Positions 24,745 through 33,329 are shown, numbered from the stretch's first letter. The stretch: 39,737 nt of DNA from Plectonema radiosum NIES-515 (GCF_025753815.1 NZ_JAOWRF010000252.1:1-39737); one strand, 5' to 3'. A program made the numbers and translations. Notes: a model not told the origin generated them from the letters alone.

Positions 24745-26400
24745 TTAGAAAACAGTCAATCGGTATTTACCGCGTTGGAGTGAATTACCAGAAATCACCA
24801 CTACGTAGTAAGTTTCATCTTTAGGCAACCTGGCTCGGTCAATTAAAGCACTGTACTTGCCATCTTTGGCATTATCAGCGGCGACTATTTTGCCTTGAGA
24901 ATCTAGCAACACTATATAAGGAGAAAATTCTTCATACACACTATCTACACGAATACTAACAAGTTGGTCTTTTTTGCCTTGAAACTGGGAAATATCGTAA
25001 AGGCTGCCATCTTGTCTTCTTAGGCTTTGAGGTGTCAGTTCGCTTTGGGAGTCTAAACTGTAGCTAGCTCGGTCATTTCTAAGTGCGAGACTGTAGCGAC
25101 CCTTAGCACCACGATTTTGGCTAGTGACTGCGATCGTGTAAGTACCGTTTGCAGGCAATCGGACAAATACGAAAGCATCTTTAACTTCACTGGTTGCTCC
25201 CCCACTACCTCTTTTTAACAGAACGTTGTTGTTGGGGTCAAGCACAAACATGAATGGATCTAAACTTAAGTTATTTGAGCGACGTTGATCGGCACTGCCA
25301 CCTAGTCTAATTTGGATCAGTTGGTTTGCTCTCCCTTGAAACTGGTAGAAATGGAAATATCTACCTTGAGACTTAAAGTCACCCGGAGCCAAAACACTAA
25401 ATGCGATATCTACAAAGTTAATTTGCTTGTAATTAAGTGTTCTAGATGGAGAAACAGGTGAACTTTCTATACTTTGATTAGTAGCTGGTTTGCGACCACC
25501 CCGTCTGGAAGGAACACGAGGTTGTGAAGGTTCCGGCGTCGATGGTCTAGGCGTATATATACGTACTGGTGGTGGTGTTGGTTCGCTATTAACGGGTTTA
25601 GGCGTAGTACGTACTGGTGGTGGTGTTGGTTCGGTATTAACGGGTTTCGGTGTAGTACGTGCTGGTGGTGGTGTTGGTTCGGTATTAACGGGTTTCGGTG
25701 TAGTACGTGCTGGTGGTGGCGTTGGTTCGGTATTGACGGGTTTAGGCGTAGTACGTGCTGGTGGTGGTGGCGTTGGTTCGCTATTAACGGGTTTAGGCGT
25801 AGTACGTGCTGGTGGTGGTGGCGTTGGTTCGCTATTAACGGGTTTAGGTGTAGTACGTGCTGGTGGTGGTGTTGGGCTGGTATTGACGGGTTGAGGTGTA
25901 GTACTTGCTGGTGGTGGTGTTGGGCTGGTATTGACGGGTTTAGGCGTAGTACGTGCTGGTGGTGGCGTTGGTTCGGTATTGACGGGTTGAGGTGTAGTAC
26001 TTGCTGGTGGTGGTGTTGGGCTGGTATTGACGGGTTGAGGCGTAGTACGTGCTGGTGGTGGCGTTGGTTCGGTATTGACGGGTTTAGGTGTAGTACTTGC
26101 TGGTGGTGGTGTTGGGCTGGTTGTACCAGCTGTCGCAGGGGGTATGGGTGAATCAATCGGTGGGTTAGGTTTTGGAGATACGGACGGTTGAGTAGTAGGA
26201 ATTTGTTCGATTCCTTGTTGTACTGCTTCTGGTTGTCTTTCATCTGGTGGTTTAGCTATGATGAAATTTCCACCTGGTTGAAGGCTTGCTAAAGCACTTA
26301 TAGGTAGGGTATAACTCCCGATCAAAAAACTACTGCTCATGAAACAAATCAAAATAAAGTCTAATTTGTTTCGATAGTTTTTTTTGCTTTTTACTGCCAT
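24745..26400 (-). CDS. Exported Pro-rich repeat protein with two PPC-like domains
   Basis: 551 residues from ATG 26400, which has a good SD (GAGGAG, 8-9 nt upstream); an in-frame start at 26430 is worse. Order: signal peptide (FILICFMSSSFLIGSYTLP...ALA), a Pro/Thr-rich stalk of about 12 copies of a 16-residue unit PTPPPARTTPKPVNTE, then two beta-sandwich domains of the bacterial pre-peptidase C-terminal (PPC) type: FSVLAPGDFKSQGRYFHFYQ and SLYDISQFQGKKDQLVSIRV, with the typical GTYTIAVTS and TYYVVVIS strands. No peptidase domain is present. It is probably a periplasmic or cell-surface adaptor. It is divergent from the second kinase-WD40 gene. Confidence 0.85.
   Translation of the reverse strand: MAVKSKKNYRNKLDFILICFMSSSFLIGSYTLPISALASLQPGGNFIIAKPPDERQPEAVQQGIEQIPTTQPSVSPKPNPPIDSPIPPATAGTTSPTPPPASTTPKPVNTEPTPPPARTTPQPVNTSPTPPPASTTPQPVNTEPTPPPARTTPKPVNTSPTPPPASTTPQPVNTSPTPPPARTTPKPVNSEPTPPPPARTTPKPVNSEPTPPPPARTTPKPVNTEPTPPPARTTPKPVNTEPTPPPARTTPKPVNTEPTPPPVRTTPKPVNSEPTPPPVRIYTPRPSTPEPSQPRVPSRRGGRKPATNQSIESSPVSPSRTLNYKQINFVDIAFSVLAPGDFKSQGRYFHFYQFQGRANQLIQIRLGGSADQRRSNNLSLDPFMFVLDPNNNVLLKRGSGGATSEVKDAFVFVRLPANGTYTIAVTSQNRGAKGRYSLALRNDRASYSLDSQSELTPQSLRRQDGSLYDISQFQGKKDQLVSIRVDSVYEEFSPYIVLLDSQGKIVAADNAKDGKYSALIDRARLPKDETYYVVVISGNSLQRGKYRLTVF
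25556..26130 (-). repeat. 48/51-bp minisatellite encoding PTPPP[AV]RTTPKPVN units
   Basis: About 12 tandem units, mostly 48 bp, a few 51 bp with an extra Pro codon. Units alternate in blocks (KPVNT, QPVNT, KPVNS), pointing to expansion and conversion. Because the period is a multiple of three, several other frames stay open across it; these are shadows. Confidence 0.9.
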
Positions 26401-26860
26401 AATTGTGCTCCTCATTGTTGATGAAAACATTGAGTTTAAAAGTATGTTATACCCAACATTTTTAATGATTTGCGGGTTACTTTCATTGACTTTATGCTTT
26501 TTAATTAGAACTAGATAAGTTTATTTCGTTCCCAGACTAAATTAAAATAACAAGTAACTAATAATATTTATATTCATCTGCTTTAAATAAGTTTATTTTG
26601 TGATGAAGTTAGTTAATGGCTGAGTTTTATACTAGAATAAATATATACTTAGATTTGACTAAAATCTACAAAATAATATTGAGTGATAAAGATGATGAAA
26701 GGTAACTTCCATTATAAAAGTTGTTTAGTTGATGCAATTATTAAGAGCGATCGCTCATCCAAATGTCAGAAATGTAGCAATTTCATGTCCGCCTGCTAGC
26801 AGATAGCAAAATTATACGTCATAAATTAACATATACCCAAAGTGCAAATGGATTCCCAGT
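26401..26860. other. AT-rich divergent promoter region
   Basis: 460 bp between two divergent genes, strongly AT-rich, with one HIP1 (GAGCGATCGCTC, about 26746). No gene or clear repeat. It must hold promoters for both the PPC protein and the kinase-WD40 gene; no hexamer pair stands out. Confidence 0.5.
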
Positions 26861-28885
26861 ATGCTCTGCTGCCTGAATCCCGATTGCCAAGATCCCCTAA
26901 ATTCAGATAGTAGCAAATATTGCCAGTATTGCGATACTCCATTAATTACCCTGTTAAGGGGTCATTATCAAGTTATCAAATTACTATCTGATGAAGGTGG
27001 ATTTGGCAGAACCTATCTAGCGGAAGATATAGACAAGCTGAATGAACAGTGCGTTGTCAAACAATTAGCACCGAAAATTCAGGAAGCTTCGGCATTGCGT
27101 AAAGCAGTTGAGCTTTTTAAAGAAGAAGCGAAGCGGCTGCAAGAATTGGGAGAACATAACCAAATTCCTACGCTTTTGGCTTACTTTGAACAAGATAATT
27201 ATTTATATTTAGTACAGCAGTTTATTGATGGGCAAAATTTACTTAAAGAATTGCAACAACAGGGAACATTTAGCGAAAGCAAAATTAGAGAACTTTTGCT
27301 CTCATTATTGCCGGTTCTCAAGTTTATTCACGATCGCTCAGTAATTCACCGAGATATCAAGCCACAGAATATTATTCGCCGCCAAAATGACGGACAATTA
27401 GTCCTAATTGATTTTGGTGCCTCAAAGCAACTCTCGGCAACAGTCATGATGAAAACGGGAACAGCGATCGGTTCACATGGCTATACCCCAATTGAACAAA
27501 TGCAAGATGGAAAAGCTTATCCCGCTAGTGATTTATTCGGTTTGGGTGCGACTTGCTTTCACCTGCTGACGGGAATTCGTCCATCTCAACTTTGGATGGA
27601 ACAGGGTTTTAGTTGGGTTACGTGTTGGCGAAAATATTTAAGTAATTCTGGTAACAGCGTAATAACCTCACGCTTCAAATTGGGTAAGGTTTTAGACAAG
27701 CTGTTGAAAACAGATATTCAAAAGCGTTATCAATCAGCCGATGAAGTTCTCAGTGACTTGATGTCTCTATCACCACCGTCAGCAGCACTTTCAACTTTAA
27801 TTTATACCAAAGCGCGATGTCTGACGACAAGCGGCTTTGCGTCTACACCACAATTAGGCACGAAACTAAGAAATCAACTGATTATAAGTGCGGCTATCGT
27901 AGTGTTGGCAATAGCAGGAGTTTGGTATTCATTATCTCATCCTGTTGTAATCACTAAGTCTTCTCCCAGTCAGCCTGTAAGGACAACTTCGGAAAATTCC
28001 GATCAACCCTATACCCTAAAAGGACATTCCAGCGATGTTAATTCTGTCAGCTTTAGTCCCGATGGACAGATGCTGGTGACTGGAAGTGACGATCGCACGA
28101 TCAAATTATGGAATCTAACAACTAAACAGGAAATCCGCACCTTTAAAGGACACTCATCATGGATTTATGCGATCGCTATTAGCCCAGATGGACAAATCAT
28201 AGCCAGTGGTAGTGCTGACAAAACTATCAAATTGTGGAATTTAAACACAGGTACATATATCCGTACCCTGAAAGGACATTCTGACAGCGTTGCTTCTGTA
28301 GCTTTCAGTCCAGACGGAAAGCTACTAGCTAGTAGCAGTTTGGATAAAACGATTAAACTATGGAATCTCCAAACAAACAAGGAAATCCGCACTTTGACGG
28401 GACATTCTCAAACAGTTGCTTCCGTCGCCTTTAGTCCTGATGGTAAGCTGCTAGCTAGTGGAAGTTGGGACAAAACAATCAAACTGTGGAATCTAAACAC
28501 AGGTACATATATCCGCACTTTCACGGGACATTCAGATTTAGTTTTATCCATTGCCTTTAGTCCCGATGGACAGCAGCTTGCTAGCGGTAGTAAAGACAAG
28601 ACGATTAAATTATGGAATCTAAACACACTCAAGGAAATCCGCACCCTAACTGGACATGATGACAAAGTTACTTCTGTTGCTTATATCCGCTCTTCAGATA
28701 GTGTAATTTTGGCAAGTGGTAGTAATGACAACACAATCAAATTGTGGGACATAGCAACCGGGGGACAAATTCGCACCCTCAAGAAAGATTCTGGCTATAT
28801 TTATGCGATCGCCATCAGTCCGGATGGACGAACTATTGCTAGTGGCGGTAGTGCTGACAATATTATCAAAATTTGGCGCCCCTGA
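26861..28885 (+). CDS. Cys-motif Ser/Thr kinase with transmembrane segment and seven WD40 repeats (paralogue)
   Basis: 674 residues, collinear with the protein at 21076: cysteines at the same positions (C3, C4, C9, C21, C24), kinase domain with SDEGGFGRTYL, VVKQLAP lysine, HRDIKPQN and IDFGASK, a transmembrane helix (IISAAIVVLAIAGVWYSL), then seven WD repeats. Repeat 6 has a two-residue insertion (AYIRSSDSVILASG) and lacks the usual FSPDG; repeat 7 carries GGSADN. The catalytic residues are intact. The two kinases are clearly a duplication, and the WD40-only gene lies between them. Expected role: membrane signalling; ligand and substrates unknown. Confidence 0.93.
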   Translation: MLCCLNPDCQDPLNSDSSKYCQYCDTPLITLLRGHYQVIKLLSDEGGFGRTYLAEDIDKLNEQCVVKQLAPKIQEASALRKAVELFKEEAKRLQELGEHNQIPTLLAYFEQDNYLYLVQQFIDGQNLLKELQQQGTFSESKIRELLLSLLPVLKFIHDRSVIHRDIKPQNIIRRQNDGQLVLIDFGASKQLSATVMMKTGTAIGSHGYTPIEQMQDGKAYPASDLFGLGATCFHLLTGIRPSQLWMEQGFSWVTCWRKYLSNSGNSVITSRFKLGKVLDKLLKTDIQKRYQSADEVLSDLMSLSPPSAALSTLIYTKARCLTTSGFASTPQLGTKLRNQLIISAAIVVLAIAGVWYSLSHPVVITKSSPSQPVRTTSENSDQPYTLKGHSSDVNSVSFSPDGQMLVTGSDDRTIKLWNLTTKQEIRTFKGHSSWIYAIAISPDGQIIASGSADKTIKLWNLNTGTYIRTLKGHSDSVASVAFSPDGKLLASSSLDKTIKLWNLQTNKEIRTLTGHSQTVASVAFSPDGKLLASGSWDKTIKLWNLNTGTYIRTFTGHSDLVLSIAFSPDGQQLASGSKDKTIKLWNLNTLKEIRTLTGHDDKVTSVAYIRSSDSVILASGSNDNTIKLWDIATGGQIRTLKKDSGYIYAIAISPDGRTIASGGSADNIIKIWRP

Positions 28886-28889
28886 AAAA

Positions 28890-28936
28890 GTAGTCAAGAC
28901 TCAAGTCCTTAACAATAGGGCTAAAGCCCTGACTAC
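28890..28936. repeat. REPIN-like double hairpin 2
   Basis: GTAGTCA foot, imperfect hairpin around GACT-CA-AGTC, spacer, hairpin AGGGCT-AA-AGCCCT, TGACTAC foot. Same architecture as the elements at 18716 and 29647. It starts 5 nt after the kinase stop codon. Confidence 0.7.
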
Positions 28937-28994
28937 GACAACCCGGTCATATGCAAGTATTTGCTTGCCGTCAAAAAACAAAAAATAAAACGAG

Positions 28995-29038
28995 GTAAAA
29001 TTTAGTTGATAGTTGCTTGACGACCAACTAAATTTTAC
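28995..29038. repeat. 14-bp perfect inverted repeat upstream of msrB
   Basis: GTAAAATTTAGTTG and CAACTAAATTTTAC, separated by 16 nt. It lies 110 bp before the msrB start. It could be an operator or a stem-loop; no T-run follows. Confidence 0.6.
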
Positions 29039-29147
29039 AACCGAGCAACCTCTGACAGAAGGTGAGGGTTTATACCTTTACCAATTCGCAAGCAGTCTGG
29101 GACAAAAACAGAGGTCAAATCAAATAAGAACGAACTCGCGTTAAATT

Positions 29148-29642
29148 ATGAATAAACGACGTTTTTTACAGGCTGGTGCAACAATACTTGGCACAGCATC
29201 GTTATCACATTATTTACTTGGCAGGTCAGAAGTTATGGCAATCTCAAATAACGAGTTTGAAGTTCAGAAAACTGAACAAGAGTGGCGTACTATTTTAACA
29301 CCAGAACAATATAAAGTGCTGCGTCAACATGGAACTGAACGCGCTCATACCAGCCCGCTGGATAAAGAGTATGATAAGGGTACTTATACATGTGCCGCAT
29401 GTGATTTGCCACTTTTTAAATCTGATACAAAATTTAATAGTGGCACAGGCTGGCCCAGTTTTTTCCAACCAATCGAAGGTGCGATCGCCTACACCGTAGA
29501 CAAGTCATTTTTTATGACTAGAACTGAAGTTCATTGTCATCGTTGTGGTGGACATTTGGGTCATGTATTTGACGATGGTCCTAAACCCACCGGTAAGCGT
29601 TATTGCATGAACGGTGTATCTCTAAAGTTTGTTGAAGGTTAA
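29148..29642 (+). CDS. msrB: Peptide-methionine (R)-S-oxide reductase with Tat-type signal
   Basis: 164 residues. MsrB reduces methionine-R-sulfoxide in proteins. Seen: zinc ligands C82-x2-C85 and C130-x2-C133, GTGWPSF (99-105), [17 protein letters not shown], and catalytic C153 in [11 protein letters not shown]. The N-terminus [20 protein letters not shown] has a twin-arginine signal (RRFLQ) and a hydrophobic stretch, so the enzyme is probably exported folded to the periplasm or thylakoid lumen. That is less common than cytosolic MsrB. A resolving cysteine is not obvious. Stand-alone, between REPIN elements. Confidence 0.95.
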   Translation: MNKRRFLQAGATILGTASLSHYLLGRSEVMAISNNEFEVQKTEQEWRTILTPEQYKVLRQHGTERAHTSPLDKEYDKGTYTCAACDLPLFKSDTKFNSGTGWPSFFQPIEGAIAYTVDKSFFMTRTEVHCHRCGGHLGHVFDDGPKPTGKRYCMNGVSLKFVEG

Positions 29643-29646
29643 TCAA

Positions 29647-29694
29647 GTAGTGAGCGATTTATCGCTCATCATGGGCACTCTTCGTGCCCACTAC
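29647..29694. repeat. REPIN-like double hairpin 3
   Basis: GTAG foot, hairpin TGAGCGAT-TT-ATCGCTCA, spacer, hairpin GGGCAC-TCTTC-GTGCCC, CTAC foot. It starts 4 nt after the msrB stop. Confidence 0.75.
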
Positions 29695-29698
29695 ACCA

Positions 29699-29768
29699 GA
29701 AAAGACGTAGCACTTGGTAGTCTCTACAAAAGTTTCGGGCAACGCATAATTAAATTATGGAGATGTCT
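29699..29768 (+). mobile_element. MITE family A, copy A5 (left end lost)
   Basis: The right end GGAGATGTCT and the CGGGCAACGCATAATTAA segment match A4; a 25-bp stretch from AGACGTAGCACTTGG on is identical to A3. The expected left end falls inside the REPIN at 29647-29694, so it was removed or overwritten. Confidence 0.65.
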
Positions 29769-29770
29769 AA

Positions 29771-30799
29771 TTAACTTTCTAACAACGTCCAAAAGTAGCC
29801 ATCGGGAGCAACAAAAGAGAAACTCATCTCCCCAAATTCATTGCTAACAATATTTGTAAACCTTTGTACTTTACTTGCTTTAATGCGGTCGAAATATGCA
29901 TGTATTCCCCGCACGCGATAAGTATATAACGACATTCCCAAACAGCCCGGTTGCCCTTGCTCAAAGTGCGACTCTAATTGGATAGAATCTGGAAAGCGAA
30001 TAATATAAAGTCTGCCAGAACGTGCAGCCATAAAATCAGACGCAGAAGAACGTGGATCGTCAAAAGCTGTAACAATAAACTTTTCACCTTTGTTTAAATC
30101 AAAAATCTCTCTACCCGCAAGAGAAGATTCATAACTAGTTTCAACATCATCACGCACACGCAACAAACCTAAAACTTCTTCATAAAAATTCAGCGTTTCC
30201 TTGCTGTCATCCTGAATTATCATTCCCATGTGGGTAAACTGGCTAGTTTTAAAAGTAGCGCTAAGATTAATTTGTCCGTAATGCGGTACTGAATAGCCAA
30301 AGCGTTGAAACAAAACTTGTCGAGTCAAAGGTTGCAATAATAGCATCTCTCGTACCCCTACAACTGGTTCAACAAAAGGACGACTTTTTCTGTCTTTGTT
30401 GTAAATAACTTCCCAGTGCGGATTAGTGTAGCGGATAGACCAATTTGCTATTTTTGCCTCCTCCACATGATTTAAAATACTTAATACATCAGCAGTTAAA
30501 GTTGTTGCCCAGCGATTTCCCTTCGCTTTCATTGTTGCAGTTCCCAACCCTTCATTGGTCGGATTTTGCCAAACCATCAGCCGAATCAAACCATGATCGG
30601 CATTTAGATGATAAAGTCGAAGCGATCGCAAAGACGAATCTACCCCATATAATTGCTTTGCTGCTGCTGGGGATAATTCCCCCACTTCCCCAATACGATA
30701 GCCAAATTGCTGCCAATATTGAATTGCCAAAATTGGATCTGAGATACCAATGCAAACTTCATAGATACCTTCAATGGAAGTAGGTTTTTCCTGAATCAT
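29771..30799 (-). CDS. VOC (glyoxalase/bleomycin-resistance fold) protein
   Basis: 342 residues from ATG 30799 (MIQEKPTSIEGIYEVCIGI); an in-frame start at 30844 adds 15 unconvincing residues. Two vicinal-oxygen-chelate half-barrels: residues about 10-130 (EVCIGISDPILAIQYWQQFGYRIG) and about 185-342 (FTHMGMIIQDDSKETLNFYEEVLGLLRVR ... GYFWTLLES). VOC proteins bind a metal through paired His/Glu; here candidates are H in THMGM and a late Glu, so the site may be incomplete. Reaction unknown. It overlaps nothing and is convergent with msrB. Confidence 0.75.
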   Translation of the reverse strand: MIQEKPTSIEGIYEVCIGISDPILAIQYWQQFGYRIGEVGELSPAAAKQLYGVDSSLRSLRLYHLNADHGLIRLMVWQNPTNEGLGTATMKAKGNRWATTLTADVLSILNHVEEAKIANWSIRYTNPHWEVIYNKDRKSRPFVEPVVGVREMLLLQPLTRQVLFQRFGYSVPHYGQINLSATFKTSQFTHMGMIIQDDSKETLNFYEEVLGLLRVRDDVETSYESSLAGREIFDLNKGEKFIVTAFDDPRSSASDFMAARSGRLYIIRFPDSIQLESHFEQGQPGCLGMSLYTYRVRGIHAYFDRIKASKVQRFTNIVSNEFGEMSFSFVAPDGYFWTLLES

Positions 30800-30885
30800 A
30801 GGATTTGAGATTTTGTCTAATGTTAAAAATTTAAATTTTGCCAAAATCTAAAGTATTCTTTTCGATAAAATTCAAATTAGCATAA

Positions 30886-31059
30886 ATGATAAAAAGTTTC
30901 TTGCAAAGTATTTTTATATCAGTTTTTGGTACGCTATTTTTATTATCATCGCCGGTTGTTGTCGCAAATTCTGGCGATCCTAATTATTTCTATGCCCAAT
31001 TACCAATTATTCATTCTCCGATGCGCTTCAAGTCTTCTAGAACTGCGTTGGCTGATTGA
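30886..31059 (+). CDS. Possible small secreted peptide or truncated 5' end of a secreted gene
   Basis: A 57-codon frame, MIKSFLQSIFISVFGTLFLL then SSPVVVANSGDPNYF, has a textbook signal peptide (Lys, long hydrophobic core, VVVAN cleavage region). Its last 49 bp overlap the 3' end of the CHASE2 kinase gene on the other strand, and those residues look arbitrary. It is either a tiny exported protein or a gene cut short by rearrangement. No SD seen. Confidence 0.35.
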   Translation: MIKSFLQSIFISVFGTLFLLSSPVVVANSGDPNYFYAQLPIIHSPMRFKSSRTALAD

Positions 31060-33299
31060 TAGCGATCGCTAAAATGATATCGCACCATTTTATCTAAAAT
31101 CGTTGCCAATTCATCGCTGACTTTCGCCCATTGACGCCACCTCACATTACCTGTTTCCAAATCTGGTGGTAGTTCTTGGGGTGGCACTCCTGTTAGGGCT
31201 TGAATGGCAATCATCCCTAAGGCATAAATATCACTGTTCAAGCGGGGATGACCGGCAAATTGTTCTGGTGGTGCATAACCTCGTGTTCCTATCGCAACTG
31301 TCGCTAATTCTGTTTCTTCGCTGCTTGGTGGTTGCATCAATTTGACTGCACCAAAATCAATCAGTACTAAGCGATTATCTATTTTTGACCTAATAAGATT
31401 ACTCGGCTTAATATCCCGATGAATCACACGATGTTGATGAACAAATGCCAAAATATCTAAAACTTCTTTCAGCATTTCTATCACAAAACTTTCTTTTTGC
31501 ACCCGTCTAATAACAGGTGGTAATTCCTCACTTAAGGTATGTCCGGGAATATATTGTTCTACTAAATAGAATTCTTGATTTTCTTCAAAATAGGCGAGTA
31601 ATTTAGGAATTTGATGATGTTCACCCAAAACTTCTAAAATTTCCGCTTCTGTATTAAATAACCTTCTGGCAACTTCCATAAATCTCGAATCTCGACGTGC
31701 AGGCATTAATTGTTTCACGATACAATTAGGATTACCCGGTCGTTGAGTATCTTCCGCTAGATAAATGCGACCAAATCCCCCAGAAGTGAGGACTTTAATG
31801 ATTTTGTAGCGCCCACTTAAAAGAAGGTCGCCAGTTCGTTTTTCTGGTATAATTGTGGTAGAAGTATGAAGATGTTGGTCTTGAATTTCTGTCTCTTTTA
31901 AGAGGACATTTAATTGAGCGATCGCTTCTTCTTGTTTCTCAACTTCTAAAATAATCAACTTGCTTTTCTGTTGCGTCTGATATGTAGTGTAAGCCATCAC
32001 ACTCACACCACTAATTACCAAAGCTAAAGCCTGGGGAATCACCGGCATCCATCCAGCTTGTAAAAAAAGCAGATAACAAAATCCACCCAAGCTGCTGAGA
32101 ATTATAACTCCCACGACTACTAATCCTAAAGGATGTCGTAAATGCCATGCGACAGCAGCACCCACCAAAGAAGCACACCAAATACAAACATATTCACCCC
32201 ATTCAGGTAAATACCAAATTAACGGTTCTCCATCCAGCACCGCACTCATAATCTGACTGGCAATCTGTGCATGAATATATACAGGTGGCATTCTGGATGG
32301 TTGGTTTGGTAAAGCGCTGTAGGGAGTGTAGAAGTCTTTATCGATGCTTGTTGCTGTTGTGCCAATAATTACCAAACGGTCTTTAATTAAGTTAGGATTT
32401 ACTTGATTATTGAGAACTTCTGTAAGAGTTACTTTATCAGCAAGGCGATGGAGATGGCGATAATTTAGCATTATTTGGTAGCCCGCTGCATCCAGATGTT
32501 CATAGCTACCAGAATTAGATTTTAAAATTGGGAATAAAGTTTTACCTATTTGGATTTCTTCTTTGGTGAAACTTGTTTTAATCCCTTGTTTTTGTAAATA
32601 ATTAATAGCAAGTAAGGCAGCAAACGATACATTAGTATGACATTTTTTGTCGTCTGACTGGGCAAATAACAAACTGCGACGGACAATGTGATCATTTTCG
32701 TCAGGGACAAAATCGCTAAAGCCTATTTTATCTTCAGACAGACTCGGCGGTGGTGGAATTTCCGGATTTTCCGGACTGCTGAATCCACAGACAGCGATAA
32801 TATTATTTTGACGTGAAAGATGATTTGCCAACAGTTTATAACCAGGTTCAACAGGCAAATCACGGTAAATATTTAAGCCGATGATGCGTGGTTTGTAAGA
32901 CTCTAGTTTGTCTAAAAGCTGATTAATTGTCGCATCCGACAAAGGCCATTTTTGGCGTTTAATATCTGCTTCAGTAATTGTAACTAATAAAATCCGGCGA
33001 ACGCTTGCTTTTTCAGGACGCGATCGCGAAGCGCTGCCGCTTGCGATCTGTCGCAACATTTGATCGTAAACTCTTAACTCCCAAGGCTGCAACCATCTCA
33101 AGTCCCGAATTCCAGCGATGAAGACAGTTACTCCCACACTAGCAATCAGTATAGTTGGCAGCCAGCCCTTATTAAACGCAGTATCACGAATATTACACCG
33201 AGGAGTTAGCGAAGCTTCTCCAGAGCTTGTTTCTTCCAACTTCGAGTTTTGCCTATTTTTTACCAATGCTGTGCGAAATTTTTCTAATAGTCGAATCAC
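31011..33299 (-). CDS. CHASE2-domain membrane Ser/Thr protein kinase
   Basis: 762 residues from a GTG start. Order: short cytoplasmic N-terminus, TM1 (WLPTILIASVGVTVFIAGI, about 46-64), extracytoplasmic CHASE2 sensor (about 70-340; WELRVYDQMLR, LLVTITEADIKRQKWPLSD, VVIIGTTATSIDKDFYTPY-like block), three more helices (about 365-445), a coiled-coil linker (LEVEKQEEAIAQLNVLLKE), and a kinase domain (about 485-760) with SGGFGRIYLAED, CIVKQL, HRDIKPSN, IDFGAVK and APPEQF. The CHASE2-TM-kinase fusion is established in cyanobacteria; the ligand is unknown. Full length. Its stop is just right of the VOC gene and its start faces the IscB-like ORF. Confidence 0.93.
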   Translation of the reverse strand: MIRLLEKFRTALVKNRQNSKLEETSSGEASLTPRCNIRDTAFNKGWLPTILIASVGVTVFIAGIRDLRWLQPWELRVYDQMLRQIASGSASRSRPEKASVRRILLVTITEADIKRQKWPLSDATINQLLDKLESYKPRIIGLNIYRDLPVEPGYKLLANHLSRQNNIIAVCGFSSPENPEIPPPPSLSEDKIGFSDFVPDENDHIVRRSLLFAQSDDKKCHTNVSFAALLAINYLQKQGIKTSFTKEEIQIGKTLFPILKSNSGSYEHLDAAGYQIMLNYRHLHRLADKVTLTEVLNNQVNPNLIKDRLVIIGTTATSIDKDFYTPYSALPNQPSRMPPVYIHAQIASQIMSAVLDGEPLIWYLPEWGEYVCIWCASLVGAAVAWHLRHPLGLVVVGVIILSSLGGFCYLLFLQAGWMPVIPQALALVISGVSVMAYTTYQTQQKSKLIILEVEKQEEAIAQLNVLLKETEIQDQHLHTSTTIIPEKRTGDLLLSGRYKIIKVLTSGGFGRIYLAEDTQRPGNPNCIVKQLMPARRDSRFMEVARRLFNTEAEILEVLGEHHQIPKLLAYFEENQEFYLVEQYIPGHTLSEELPPVIRRVQKESFVIEMLKEVLDILAFVHQHRVIHRDIKPSNLIRSKIDNRLVLIDFGAVKLMQPPSSEETELATVAIGTRGYAPPEQFAGHPRLNSDIYALGMIAIQALTGVPPQELPPDLETGNVRWRQWAKVSDELATILDKMVRYHFSDRYQSANAVLEDLKRIGE

Positions 33300-33329
33300 T
33301 TCATCTTGATAAATTCGAGTTTTTCGTAG

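Noticed and set aside
25490-26243. Long open frames on both strands over the PPC gene repeat (for example Gly/Val-rich on plus, His/Gln-rich on minus).
   Set aside because: They are by-products of a minisatellite whose period is a multiple of three; only the PTPPP frame has a signal peptide, SD and folded domains.
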